Shown: piece by piece, positions 45,265 through 53,680 of the stretch
Numbering within the stretch: position 1 is the first letter of the stretch
Layout of the letters: every line of letters starts with the position of its first letter
DNA from: an uncultured Alteromonadaceae bacterium
GTDB lineage: Bacteria; Pseudomonadota; Gammaproteobacteria; Enterobacterales; Alteromonadaceae
Direction: 5' to 3'
Assembly: GCA_913056495.1 (NCBI GenBank)
Contig: CAJXMO010000024.1
Location: forward strand, 1 to 54,009
Length of the DNA: 54,009 nucleotides
Made by a program: the position numbers and the translations under genes
Notes under the pieces: model-generated
What the model saw: the letters and a program-made list of their open reading frames with translations, nothing else
The model's database searches: none
Told to the model about the DNA's origin: nothing

Positions 45265-46122
45265 ATGAATACTTCAATCAAGCAAAAGCATTTAGAACTG
45301 AGTAAAGTTGGAATTGAATTTCCAACACCAAAAGGTCCGTTTTGTGCATTAAAAGATGTCGATCTTAAAATTGACAAAGGTGAGTTCATCTCATTAATTG
45401 GCCATTCAGGCTGTGGTAAATCGACTGTATTAAACATTGTAGCCGGCTTGTATCAGGCGACTCAGGGCGGTGTTTTATTAGATAACAAAGAGGTTATTCA
45501 ACCCGGGCCGGAGCGAGCGGTTGTTTTTCAAAACCATTCATTATTACCCTGGCTAACGGCATATCAGAATGTTGAATTAGCGGTTAAACAAGTCTTTAAA
45601 GGCAAAATGAACAAAGCCGAAATGAAAGACTGGATTAATCACAACCTTGAACTGGTTCATATGACGCATGCCGCAGACAAGCGTCCAGATGAAATTTCAG
45701 GCGGGATGAAGCAAAGAGTAGGTATTGCCCGTGCGCTGGCTATGCAGCCTAAAATCTTATTAATGGATGAACCTTTTGGTGCACTGGATGCACTTACAAG
45801 GGCTCATTTGCAGGATTCTCTTATGGAGATTCACGCAGAATTGGGTAATACAGTGATTATGATTACTCATGATGTAGACGAAGCTGTATTATTATCAGAC
45901 CGAATTGTAATGATGACAAACGGACCGTCTGCAACTGTAGGTGAAATCTTAAAGGTAGACCTGCCAAGGCCTAGAGACAGACTGGCGCTGGCGGATCAAC
46001 CTGATTATAACCATTACCGCCATGAAGTATTAACTTTCTTATATGAGAAACAACGCAAGGTAGAGCCTGTTTCTACAAAAAAGAAAGCAACTGAAGCAAA
46101 GGGTAAGAATAAAGTGGCATGA
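45265..46122 (+). CDS. nrtD: Nitrate ABC transporter ATP-binding subunit (NrtD/NasD type)
   Basis: Start chosen at the ATG at 45265, preceded by GGAAAC; a TTG at 45253 in frame is less likely. The 285-residue ATPase has Walker A GHSGCGKST, signature EISGGMKQR, Walker B ILLMDEPFGALD and the switch histidine in MITHDVDEA. No binding-protein-like C-terminal domain is present, so it is of the NrtD rather than the fused NrtC type. It powers nitrate import with nrtA and nrtB. Confidence 0.92.
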   Translation: MNTSIKQKHLELSKVGIEFPTPKGPFCALKDVDLKIDKGEFISLIGHSGCGKSTVLNIVAGLYQATQGGVLLDNKEVIQPGPERAVVFQNHSLLPWLTAYQNVELAVKQVFKGKMNKAEMKDWINHNLELVHMTHAADKRPDEISGGMKQRVGIARALAMQPKILLMDEPFGALDALTRAHLQDSLMEIHAELGNTVIMITHDVDEAVLLSDRIVMMTNGPSATVGEILKVDLPRPRDRLALADQPDYNHYRHEVLTFLYEKQRKVEPVSTKKKATEAKGKNKVA

Positions 46123-46163
46123 CACTTGCTTTAGTCCTTATGTATTATCAATGTCGATAGTTC

Positions 46164-46189
46164 AAAAGCCGGTTTTACTATCGGCTTTT
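46164..46189 (+). repeat. Intercistronic hairpin before the NirB-like gene
   Basis: AAAAGCCG / CGGCTTTT with a 10-base loop. CGATAG at 46155-46160 and CTATCG at 46178-46183 can form an alternative stem. No clear T-run beyond the stem; it may attenuate or process the transcript. Confidence 0.45.
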
Positions 46190-46221
46190 GCTGATCCCAA
46201 GCAAAGATGCAGGAGGACGTT

Positions 46222-47661
46222 TTGTCTACTAAACAAAAAATCGTGGTGGTCGGTAATGGTATGGTCGGTCATTATTTTGTTGACCAACTTGCCGCTCAGG
46301 CCGAACAGAATGTAGAAATCACAGTATTGGCGCAAGAAGCTCGCCTTGCTTACGACCGAGTGCACCTCTCCGAATATTTTGCCGGAAAATCAGCGCAAGA
46401 ATTATCACTCACATCAGATGCTTATTATCAATCTTTAGGTGTTCACTATCACCTCAATAGCCAAGTCGAATCTATTGACCGCAACGCTAAAACCGTGACG
46501 AGTAGTCAGGGTCAAACCTTTGTCTACGATAAACTGGTATTAGCAACCGGCTCGTATCCCTTTGTGCCGCCCATACCGGGAAAAGACAGAGAAAACTGTT
46601 TTGTTTACCGTACCATTGAAGATTTAGATCAAATAAAAGCTGCTGCAGAGTCGGCTAAAGTGGGTTTAGTCATAGGTGGTGGTTTATTGGGATTAGAAGC
46701 TGCAAATGCATTAAAACAACTAGGCCTGAAAACGCATGTTGTTGAATTTGCACCTCAGTTAATGCCGACTCAGATTGATATTGGCGGTGGTCGCCAGCTT
46801 AAGAAAAAAATTGAAGACTTGGGGGTTGAAGTACATACCCAAAAAGCAACCAGTGTCATTACAGGTGGTGAGTCCTGTTTGCATAAACTGGAATTTTCAG
46901 ATGGCAGTGAAATCGAGACGGATATCGTCCTGTTTTCAGCCGGTATTCGACCTCAAGATACGTTAGCTCGTGAATTTGATCTGGATATTGGCGAACGTGG
47001 CGGCATCATAATCAACGACCAGTGTCAGACGTCCGATCAGAATATTTATGCGATTGGTGAATGTGCATTGTGGCAACAACGGATATTTGGCCTGGTCTCT
47101 CCAGGTTACACAATGGCCCGCGTCGCTGTTGCCGATATACTCAATAAAGCAATGCAGTTTAAAGGTGCTGATATGAGCACAAAACTTAAACTCATGGGCG
47201 TAGATGTTGGCTCAATCGGTGATGCTCATGCGCGTACGCCAAACGCACAAACTTTCTGTTATGAAAACCCGGAAACAGGTATTTATAAAAAAGTGGTGAC
47301 GAATGCCGCTTGCGACAAACTGATTGGTGCTGTTTTAATTGGTGATGCTGCAGAATATGACAGCTTACTACAATATTGCTTGCAAGGATTAGAAATTCCA
47401 CCAAACCCCGCTTCGTTAATTGTGCCTAGCTTGCAGGGTGAACCAGAAAATCCGGCAGATAAAATGGACGATTCAACACTGGTCTGCGTTTGTAATATGG
47501 TAACCAAAGGTGATCTGGTTAAAGCTATTAATGAAGGGCATGATACCGTCGATGCACTTAAAGCGAATACCAAAGCGAGCACCAGTTGCGGAACCTGTGT
47601 CAATATGGTTCAGAATGTGATTGATTCTGAATTAGCTAAGTTAGCAATTGAAGTAGTTTGA
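46222..47661 (+). CDS. NirB/NasC-like FAD and [2Fe-2S] NAD(P)H oxidoreductase lacking the siroheme domain
   Basis: AGGAGGA at 46210-46216 points to the TTG at 46222 as start (479 residues), although an ATG at 46207 is in frame. The protein has two Rossmann folds, VVVGNGMVGHYFV and GLVIGGGLLGLEAA, for FAD and NAD(P)H, and a BFD-like [2Fe-2S] motif with C-x-C and C-x2-C (Cys427, 429, 461, 464 counted from the ATG). NirB large subunits run to about 850 residues with a siroheme nitrite reductase half; that half is absent. It may be a NasC-type electron donor to nitrate reductase or a naturally short NirB relative. No nirD or nasA follows in the window. Confidence 0.82.
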   Translation: MSTKQKIVVVGNGMVGHYFVDQLAAQAEQNVEITVLAQEARLAYDRVHLSEYFAGKSAQELSLTSDAYYQSLGVHYHLNSQVESIDRNAKTVTSSQGQTFVYDKLVLATGSYPFVPPIPGKDRENCFVYRTIEDLDQIKAAAESAKVGLVIGGGLLGLEAANALKQLGLKTHVVEFAPQLMPTQIDIGGGRQLKKKIEDLGVEVHTQKATSVITGGESCLHKLEFSDGSEIETDIVLFSAGIRPQDTLAREFDLDIGERGGIIINDQCQTSDQNIYAIGECALWQQRIFGLVSPGYTMARVAVADILNKAMQFKGADMSTKLKLMGVDVGSIGDAHARTPNAQTFCYENPETGIYKKVVTNAACDKLIGAVLIGDAAEYDSLLQYCLQGLEIPPNPASLIVPSLQGEPENPADKMDDSTLVCVCNMVTKGDLVKAINEGHDTVDALKANTKASTSCGTCVNMVQNVIDSELAKLAIEVV

Positions 47662-47680
47662 TAACGCTTTAAAAAAAGAT

Positions 47681-47889
47681 TTAAATAACCTCAACTCTGG
47701 ATAAGAAGTTAGCTAAGGCCTTAAATTTATTGGCTTTTAGTTTAATTTCGTTTTCTAGTGAGATATATTTTCTTAGAACAAGGCGAATTTGCGTACGTAA
47801 TAGCTGGCTATTACTAGCGAATTCAACGCAGTTATCAGGAAAAATAGCCACTAGAAAGCAATTTGTTATCCAGAGTTGAGGTTAAATAA
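47681..47889. mobile_element. MITE-like element (193 bp) with 16-bp terminal repeats and 8-bp target duplications
   Basis: Terminal inverted repeats CCTCAACTCTGGATAA (47689-47704) and its exact complement (47866-47881) are flanked by identical TTAAATAA (47681-47688 and 47882-47889). There is no open frame inside. The interior is palindromic, with GTAATAGC/GCTATTAC on a two-base loop, and TTTCTAGTG/CACTAGAAA farther out. It lies between the end of the NirB-like gene and its terminator. Confidence 0.85.
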
Positions 47890-47890
47890 C

Positions 47891-47924
47891 AAAAAGCCTG
47901 ACGGGATAGCTCGTCAGGCTTTTT
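47891..47924. terminator. Bidirectional terminator of the nitrate operon and the DTW gene
   Basis: AAAAAGCCTGACG / CGTCAGGCTTTTT, a perfect 13-bp stem with an 8-base loop and T-run, between convergent genes. Confidence 0.92.
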
Positions 47925-47929
47925 TGTAT

Positions 47930-48652
47930 TCAGTCATTATTTGGATCAGAATTTAACTCTACATGAGCCTGAGTCTGTTGCGGTGGTTTATTAGAACGAC
48001 TGGCACTGTAGTGATGATTAAATATTGAAAAGTAGTTATCCAGTACTTTAGCGGCGGTTAATTCATTTGCCTGTGCAAGCGCAACTGCTGTTGCTTCTGC
48101 TGTCGATAACTGATTTGCATGTGGTGCTTTGCGCAAACCATAATTTGCCTGAGTGTGTACATTGAGCTCAAAAGTGGGAAATTTTTGCAGCCATTCACTT
48201 AAATTAAATATTTTTTTACTTTGCCGCCAAGTACCGTCCAGCACAAGCAAAGTCAGCTTTTTATCATTTTTAACACCAGCTTGATAACGGTAAGTTACGC
48301 GGTTTTCCTGCGTCGGATAAATGATGACGATATCACGGTTAGGATCATTTAATAGTTTAAGCAAATCTGGATCCGGCTCCGTTCGGGACCATTCAAATGC
48401 AAAACAATTGTCGGGTAATACATCGCTGATTAAGCGTCCTGTATTGGTTGGCTTTAAAATTTCGTCGGTATGCATCAGCAAAATAATATCTAACTCTGTC
48501 GTAACCGATTTTTTCCACTGACAGATACAGCAAACCTCTGCAAGTAAACATTTGCTGCAACGCTTTTGTAAAATACCTCTGGCAAGAAAAGGGCGGGTTG
48601 CTTTCGCGAGTCTGGTTTTTCTCAATTGGCTATATGAAAATGGATTGCTCAT
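47930..48652 (-). CDS. tapT: DTW-domain tRNA-uridine aminocarboxypropyltransferase (TapT-like)
   Basis: A 240-residue DTW-domain protein. The N-terminal cysteines RCSKCLLAEVCCICQW resemble the zinc-binding region of the family, and LVLDGTWRQSKKI carries the Asp-x-Thr-Trp signature near residue 140. TapT (YfiP in E. coli, 232 residues) adds the acp group to U47 of tRNA using S-adenosylmethionine. Which tRNA is modified cannot be read here. It is convergent with the nitrate operon. Confidence 0.85.
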   Translation of the reverse strand: MSNPFSYSQLRKTRLAKATRPFLARGILQKRCSKCLLAEVCCICQWKKSVTTELDIILLMHTDEILKPTNTGRLISDVLPDNCFAFEWSRTEPDPDLLKLLNDPNRDIVIIYPTQENRVTYRYQAGVKNDKKLTLLVLDGTWRQSKKIFNLSEWLQKFPTFELNVHTQANYGLRKAPHANQLSTAEATAVALAQANELTAAKVLDNYFSIFNHHYSASRSNKPPQQTQAHVELNSDPNND

Positions 48653-48829
48653 AATGGATATTAAATGTCAGATGAAAACAGATTGATTATACCGTTTTGT
48701 TTGATGATTTTATGGTTAAATTTAATCAAGGTCATTTTATTATTGGCATAGCCTTTGCTTTTTAGGTTTACAGAGGACGATTTTCGTCAAATTTTTGAAC
48801 CTGTCAAAATAATAGCATTGGAGTGTATT

Positions 48830-49429
48830 ATGGAGTTAGTCATTATAATTATGATGATGGTACTGGTTGTGGTTGCAACCGTTGCTATTCGTTTAACTCA
48901 AACTGGCTCACCATTTCCTTACCAGAAAAAAAATGTCTTATTTACCGAACCGGAACGGGCTTTTATGTTAAAGCTGGAACAAGCTGTGGGCGACCAGTTC
49001 AGAGTGGTAAACCGGGTGCGCTTGTCAGATTTGGTTGCAGTGAGTTCAGGCGTTCATAAGCGAGCAGAGCAGGCCGCTAAAGTGAAAGCTTCAGCTAAGA
49101 CACTGGATTTTGTATTATTAAATCGTCAAACCTTGGAGCCGGTAGCTGCAATAGACTTAGTGAATACAGAATCTAAAACAGGATATAAAACAAAAGCGGA
49201 CTGGTTTGTACGCGGCGCGTTAGAAACCGTGGGTATTCCACATGTGCGAATTCGAATTAAAGCCGGATACAAATCATCTGAAATTCGTTCTTGCCTGGCT
49301 GCTAAAATTGGCCGCGGACAATTATCTCCATTGAATGTACACAGAGTTGCATCTAAAGGACCAACGCGTCCAATTAAACCGCTCAGACCTATGCCGACGG
49401 GTATCGGTACCGATCAGGCGGTTGCCTAA
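48830..49429 (+). CDS. DUF2726 membrane-anchored protein
   Basis: Start set at the ATG at 48830, with GGAG seven bases upstream; upstream in-frame sequence from 48755 is probably non-coding. The 199-residue product has one N-terminal membrane helix (ELVIIIMMMVLVVVATVAIRL) and a DUF2726 domain from about residue 30: FTEPERAFMLKLEQAVGDQFRV, LDFVLLNRQTLEPVAAIDL and a helix before GIPHVRIRI. DUF2726 resembles nuclease-like folds (a PD-(D/E)xK pattern is arguable in DFVL...AAIDL) but is uncharacterised. It probably faces the cytoplasm. Monocistronic with its own terminator. Confidence 0.8.
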   Translation: MELVIIIMMMVLVVVATVAIRLTQTGSPFPYQKKNVLFTEPERAFMLKLEQAVGDQFRVVNRVRLSDLVAVSSGVHKRAEQAAKVKASAKTLDFVLLNRQTLEPVAAIDLVNTESKTGYKTKADWFVRGALETVGIPHVRIRIKAGYKSSEIRSCLAAKIGRGQLSPLNVHRVASKGPTRPIKPLRPMPTGIGTDQAVA

Positions 49430-49476
49430 CGGGTCAGCGAAAGCCATACTCGCCTCAATAAAACGCAGCTCAACAA

Positions 49477-49502
49477 AAAAACCACCTTTCGGTGGTTTTT
49501 TA
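49477..49502 (+). terminator. Rho-independent terminator after the DUF2726 gene
   Basis: AAAAAACCACC / GGTGGTTTTTT with a TTTC loop and six terminal T residues. It sits before convergent tyrS and can serve both. Confidence 0.9.
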
Positions 49503-49549
49503 TTTATACGAGCTCACGCTTTATATGACGAGTTGCTCTAGTTGGATTA

Positions 49550-50746
49550 TCAGGCTACATTGATTTTCGCAAATTTACGTTTACCAACCTGATAAACGGC
49601 TGTTGAACCTACTTCAATTTGTAATTTAGCATCAGAAACTTTTTCGCCGTCAATTTTAACCGCACCTTGTTTTACCATACGCATGGCTTCACTGGTACTG
49701 GCAACTAGTTTAGCTTCTTTTAATAAAGCGGCGATACCGGTTGCCTGACCCAGTTCGAGTTTAATTGTTTCTAAATCATCTGGAATGGCATTTTTCTGGA
49801 ATCGCTGAATAAAATCCTGATGCGCTTTTTCAGCAGCAGCTTCATCATTAAAACGAGCAATTAATTCTTTTGCCAGTTCAATTTTGATATCTCTTGGGTT
49901 TTGACCATCTGCCACCGCTTGTTTTAATTGAGCTATTTCTTCAAGTGGTCTGAAGCTTAACAAGTCAAAATAGCGCCACATTAATTCATCAGAAATTGAC
50001 ATGACTTTACCAAACATATCATTTGGTGAGTCTGTAATTCCAATATAGTTGTTTAATGATTTCGACATTTTTTGAACGCCGTCCAAACCTTCCAGCAGTG
50101 GCATCATTAAAACAGTTTGTGGCTTTTGGCCTTCCAGTTTTTGAAGTTCGCGACCCATTAGTAAGTTAAACTTTTGATCGGTACCCCCTAACTCGATATC
50201 TGACTCAAGTGCGACAGAGTCCCAACCCTGAACGAGCGGATATAAAAACTCATGAATGGCGATAGGCTGACCATTTGTGTAACGCTTTTTAAAGTCATCG
50301 CGCTCAAGCATACGGGCAACGGTTTGGTTGGCTGCCAGTTTTATCATACCCGCTGCCCCTAGTTTATCCATCCACTCAGAGTTAAACACAACCCGGGTTT
50401 TGGCAGGATCTAAAATTTTGAATACTTGTTCTTTGTAGGTTTCCGCATTTTCCAGAACTTGTTCTTTAGTGAGCGGTTTACGGGTAACATTTTTACCTGT
50501 TGGATCACCAATGGAACCGGTAAAGTCACCAATTAAAAAGATAACTTCATGACCCAGTTGCTGAAAGGCACGCATTTTATTAATTAAAACAGTGTGGCCT
50601 AAATGCAAATCCGGTGCTGTTGGATCAAAGCCGGCTTTGATTTTAAGCGGCTTACCTGATTTTAGTTTTTCAACAAGTTCTTCTTCTACCAGAATCTCTT
50701 CTGCGCCACGTTTAATTTCGGCTAGCGCTGCTTGCACATCTGTCAT
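49550..50746 (-). CDS. tyrS: Tyrosyl-tRNA synthetase
   Basis: A 398-residue class I aminoacyl-tRNA synthetase. The HIGH-type motif is HLGHT near residues 48-52, the KMSKS motif lies in VQKMSKSLNN, the tyrosine-binding block includes ELGGTDQKFNLL, and an S4 RNA-binding domain closes the C-terminus (AMRMVKQGAVKIDGEKV). It belongs to the ~400-residue group found in Pseudomonas and Vibrio rather than the E. coli 424-residue type. It is divergent from the M23 peptidase gene. Confidence 0.96.
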   Translation of the reverse strand: MTDVQAALAEIKRGAEEILVEEELVEKLKSGKPLKIKAGFDPTAPDLHLGHTVLINKMRAFQQLGHEVIFLIGDFTGSIGDPTGKNVTRKPLTKEQVLENAETYKEQVFKILDPAKTRVVFNSEWMDKLGAAGMIKLAANQTVARMLERDDFKKRYTNGQPIAIHEFLYPLVQGWDSVALESDIELGGTDQKFNLLMGRELQKLEGQKPQTVLMMPLLEGLDGVQKMSKSLNNYIGITDSPNDMFGKVMSISDELMWRYFDLLSFRPLEEIAQLKQAVADGQNPRDIKIELAKELIARFNDEAAAEKAHQDFIQRFQKNAIPDDLETIKLELGQATGIAALLKEAKLVASTSEAMRMVKQGAVKIDGEKVSDAKLQIEVGSTAVYQVGKRKFAKINVA

Positions 50747-51124
50747 GCTTTACCTATTTAAAAATTGTCTAGTTAACTGGAACATTATGGCTTGAGATAG
50801 GTCAGATGCGAACTGATTGTTTTTATGCTGTAGCTGAAATCTCAAGCGTGTATAAATTAAAACCTGACATTCTATAGCGCAAAAGTTCGAATTTAAAGCA
50901 TTAGCGTATTTTATTATTTATTTTTATTCACCTGTGAATGGGAGTTAGTCGTCATTTTGCACTTTTATAATCTGAATTTTTGGAAGATAAGATGTCTAAG
51001 TGCTTTAAAGTGTACAAAAGTATAAAAAATGTTGTGTAAATTTTAATCTAACGGGCTTGCGAACTGGCAAATGGCAATAAATCAGTATATTCTGAAGGCG
51101 GTTTTTAATGAGGGGTTTTTCGAC
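50747..51124. promoter_or_regulatory. Divergent control region between tyrS and the M23 peptidase gene
   Basis: A 378-bp AT-rich interval with no gene. It should contain both promoters. I see no T-box (not expected in this group) and no clear hairpin. Confidence 0.4.
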
Positions 51125-52561
51125 ATGCGAGTAGTCGCACGATTTTGGCGTGATTTTCCCACGTTACATAAAGTATATATTGTATCTATTGTTTCTGTTT
51201 TAGCGATTCTGTTTATTTTTCCGTCGGAAAATGCCACCGCCTCCAGACAAAACGAGCCTGCCAGTAGCCGGTTGAAACCCGGTGTTCGATATGATCTGAA
51301 CTTTGATCAAATTGAAGCGCCAGAGTCAAAAACTCAGCAAAAAGCAACCGAAACCCAAGCAACCGACAATACAGCTAATTCTCAAGCTACAGCTACAAAG
51401 GGTGAGCATCAGGCTTTAGCTGACACTGAACAGCTGACTGATGAGCTTAACCAGAGCGAAGCTATTCAGTCAGAACCTGAACTTAGCTGGCGAGATATTA
51501 AAGTTTTAAAAAATGATAATCTGGCAAAGATTTTTGAGCGCAACGGCCTCTCAGCTAAGACTTTATTACAAGTTAGTAAAAGTGGTGACGCGGCGAATAC
51601 ACTGGTCAGAAAATTAATGCCGGGTCAGGTATTACAGCTAGGCTATCAAGGCGATGAATTTGTCCAGCTGGTATATCCGTTGTCGAAAACAAACCTGATT
51701 GAAATCCATAAAACAGAAAATGGTTTTCGCGCGCAGGAAATTAGTAAACAGGTTGAAGCCAAGCAAAGTTTTGCCGCTGCCGAAATTAAGTCAAGTTTCT
51801 GGAATGCAGGTTTACATGCCGGGCTGACAAATAAGCAAATTATGAATCTGGCAAATGTATTTGGTTGGGATGTAGATTTTGCTTTAGATATTCGAGAAGG
51901 CGATAGTTTTGCTGTTGTTTATGAAGAGTTATACGTAGAGGGCGAATATGTCGGCACCGGAGATATATTGGCTGCTGAGTTTATTAATCAGGGTGAAACC
52001 TTTGCTGCGGTCCGTCATACTGACGGTACCTATTATACCCCGGAAGGCAGAAGTATGCGCAAAGCCTTTTTACGTGCGCCGGTAAACTTTAAATATATTA
52101 GCTCAAGTTTTAATCCAAGACGTTTGCACCCGGTTACCGGTCGTGTCGCACCGCACCGTGGGATAGACTATGCAGCCAGAACTGGCACCCCGGTTGTCTC
52201 TGCCGGTGACGGCAAAGTGATTAAATCCGGTTATAGCAGCTTAAACGGTAATTATGTATTTATTGAACATGGCAATACCTATGTTACTAAATATCTGCAT
52301 TTACATAAACGCTATGTGAAAACTGGACAAAGAGTTAAACAAAATCAAAAAATTGGCTCTGTTGGCGCAACAGGCCGTGTTACTGGTCCTCATTTACATT
52401 ATGAGTTTTTAGTGAACGGTGTACACAGAAATCCAAAAACGGTTAAGTTACCAAAAGCCTTGCCAATTGATCCGGCCGAAAAAGAGGCATTTAGCGTCAT
52501 CGCGAACCAAATGGTTGCTATGATAGAAACGAATAAAAATGTACTGTTAGCGGCAAAATAA
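51125..52561 (+). CDS. M23-family peptidoglycan endopeptidase with OapA/LysM-like domain
   Basis: Start chosen at the ATG at 51125 (MRVVARF), with GAGGGG upstream; a longer frame opens at 51071. The 478-residue protein has one N-terminal membrane anchor (KVYIVSIVSVLAILFIF), a low-complexity linker, an OapA/LysM-like domain (LSWRDIKVLKNDNLAKIF), and a C-terminal M23 peptidase. The zinc site is visible: HRGIDYAA (His and Asp) and GPHLHYEF. It probably cuts cross-links in the periplasmic cell wall, like MepM of E. coli. It is followed 21 bp later by anmK, so wall turnover and muropeptide recycling genes are paired. Confidence 0.92.
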   Translation: MRVVARFWRDFPTLHKVYIVSIVSVLAILFIFPSENATASRQNEPASSRLKPGVRYDLNFDQIEAPESKTQQKATETQATDNTANSQATATKGEHQALADTEQLTDELNQSEAIQSEPELSWRDIKVLKNDNLAKIFERNGLSAKTLLQVSKSGDAANTLVRKLMPGQVLQLGYQGDEFVQLVYPLSKTNLIEIHKTENGFRAQEISKQVEAKQSFAAAEIKSSFWNAGLHAGLTNKQIMNLANVFGWDVDFALDIREGDSFAVVYEELYVEGEYVGTGDILAAEFINQGETFAAVRHTDGTYYTPEGRSMRKAFLRAPVNFKYISSSFNPRRLHPVTGRVAPHRGIDYAARTGTPVVSAGDGKVIKSGYSSLNGNYVFIEHGNTYVTKYLHLHKRYVKTGQRVKQNQKIGSVGATGRVTGPHLHYEFLVNGVHRNPKTVKLPKALPIDPAEKEAFSVIANQMVAMIETNKNVLLAAK

Positions 52562-52582
52562 ATTAAATATAGATTAGAGTGA

Positions 52583-53680
52583 ATGCAGGCATATTTTATT
52601 GGTTTAATGTCTGGCACCAGTGCCGATGGCATTGATGCCAGCTTAATTAAAATTGATGATGGCCAACTTAAATCCGTTGGCCATTTTTATTTACCGTTCG
52701 ATTTCGAGTTTAAGCAAAAGCTGCTTAATCTTTACCAGCCCGGCTATAACGAAATTGAAATCTCAGGACCATTAGCGGTCGAGCTGGCCGTGCGCTATGC
52801 TAACGCCGTCAATCATTTATTAATTCACACCCATTTGTCCTCAGCGGATATTTCAGCAATCGGTTGTCATGGCCAAACTATCCGGCACAGGCCTGATGGT
52901 CAAAATCCATTTACCATGCAAATTTGCGATTATGCAAAGCTTGCCGAGTTAACTCGTATTGATGTTATCGGAGATTTTCGCTCAGCTGATATTGCTGCAG
53001 GTGGGCAGGGCGCACCTTTGGTACCTGCTTTTCATCAAACTATTTTTCCGGCTAACGAGCGGGATCAAGTGGTGGTTAATATCGGTGGAATAGCCAATAT
53101 GACGCTTATTCGCTCTGACTCAAGTATTATTGGGTTTGATACAGGCCCGGGTAATGGCCTGATGGATGAGTGGTGTCAATTACATTCTAACCAAGCGTAT
53201 GATGAAAACGGACACTGGGCTGCTGGCGGTCAGGTGATACCTTCATTATTAACTGAGTTACTTGAGCAGCCCTATTTTTATCAGCAAGGCCCCAAAAGCA
53301 GTGGCCGAGAAGTATTCAATCTGTCCTGGTTAGAAGCCTATTTAAAACCTGAGTATACTGCCAGGGATGTTCAGGCAAGTTTATTAAAATTAACCTGTGA
53401 ATCCATCAAACAAAGCATTGTTAAACATAGTGCGTCTGCCGATGTTTGGATTTGTGGTGGGGGAGCACATAACCAAGCTTTGATGGAGACACTTGCTGCT
53501 ATATTAGGTGAGCCTTATTCACTTAACTCAACACAAGCAATCAATATTGATCCCGATTGGATAGAGTCTGATTGTTTTGCCTGGCTCGCGTATTGTTTTA
53601 TGAATCGGATACCGGCTAATATTCCGGCTGTAACAGGGGCAAGTCGACAAAAAGTATTGGGATGTTTGTATCCTTATTAA
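52583..53680 (+). CDS. anmK: Anhydro-N-acetylmuramic acid kinase
   Basis: A 365-residue kinase of the hexokinase/ASKHA fold. IGLMSGTSADGIDASLI (residues 6-22) is the family start with the ATP-binding GTSADG; IGCHGQTIRH, VVNIGGIANMT, GFDTGPGNGLMDEW and VWICGGGAHN are further signatures. It phosphorylates and opens anhydro-MurNAc to MurNAc-6-phosphate in peptidoglycan recycling. The tyrS-M23-anmK neighbourhood is common in gammaproteobacteria. Confidence 0.96.
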   Translation: MQAYFIGLMSGTSADGIDASLIKIDDGQLKSVGHFYLPFDFEFKQKLLNLYQPGYNEIEISGPLAVELAVRYANAVNHLLIHTHLSSADISAIGCHGQTIRHRPDGQNPFTMQICDYAKLAELTRIDVIGDFRSADIAAGGQGAPLVPAFHQTIFPANERDQVVVNIGGIANMTLIRSDSSIIGFDTGPGNGLMDEWCQLHSNQAYDENGHWAAGGQVIPSLLTELLEQPYFYQQGPKSSGREVFNLSWLEAYLKPEYTARDVQASLLKLTCESIKQSIVKHSASADVWICGGGAHNQALMETLAAILGEPYSLNSTQAINIDPDWIESDCFAWLAYCFMNRIPANIPAVTGASRQKVLGCLYPY

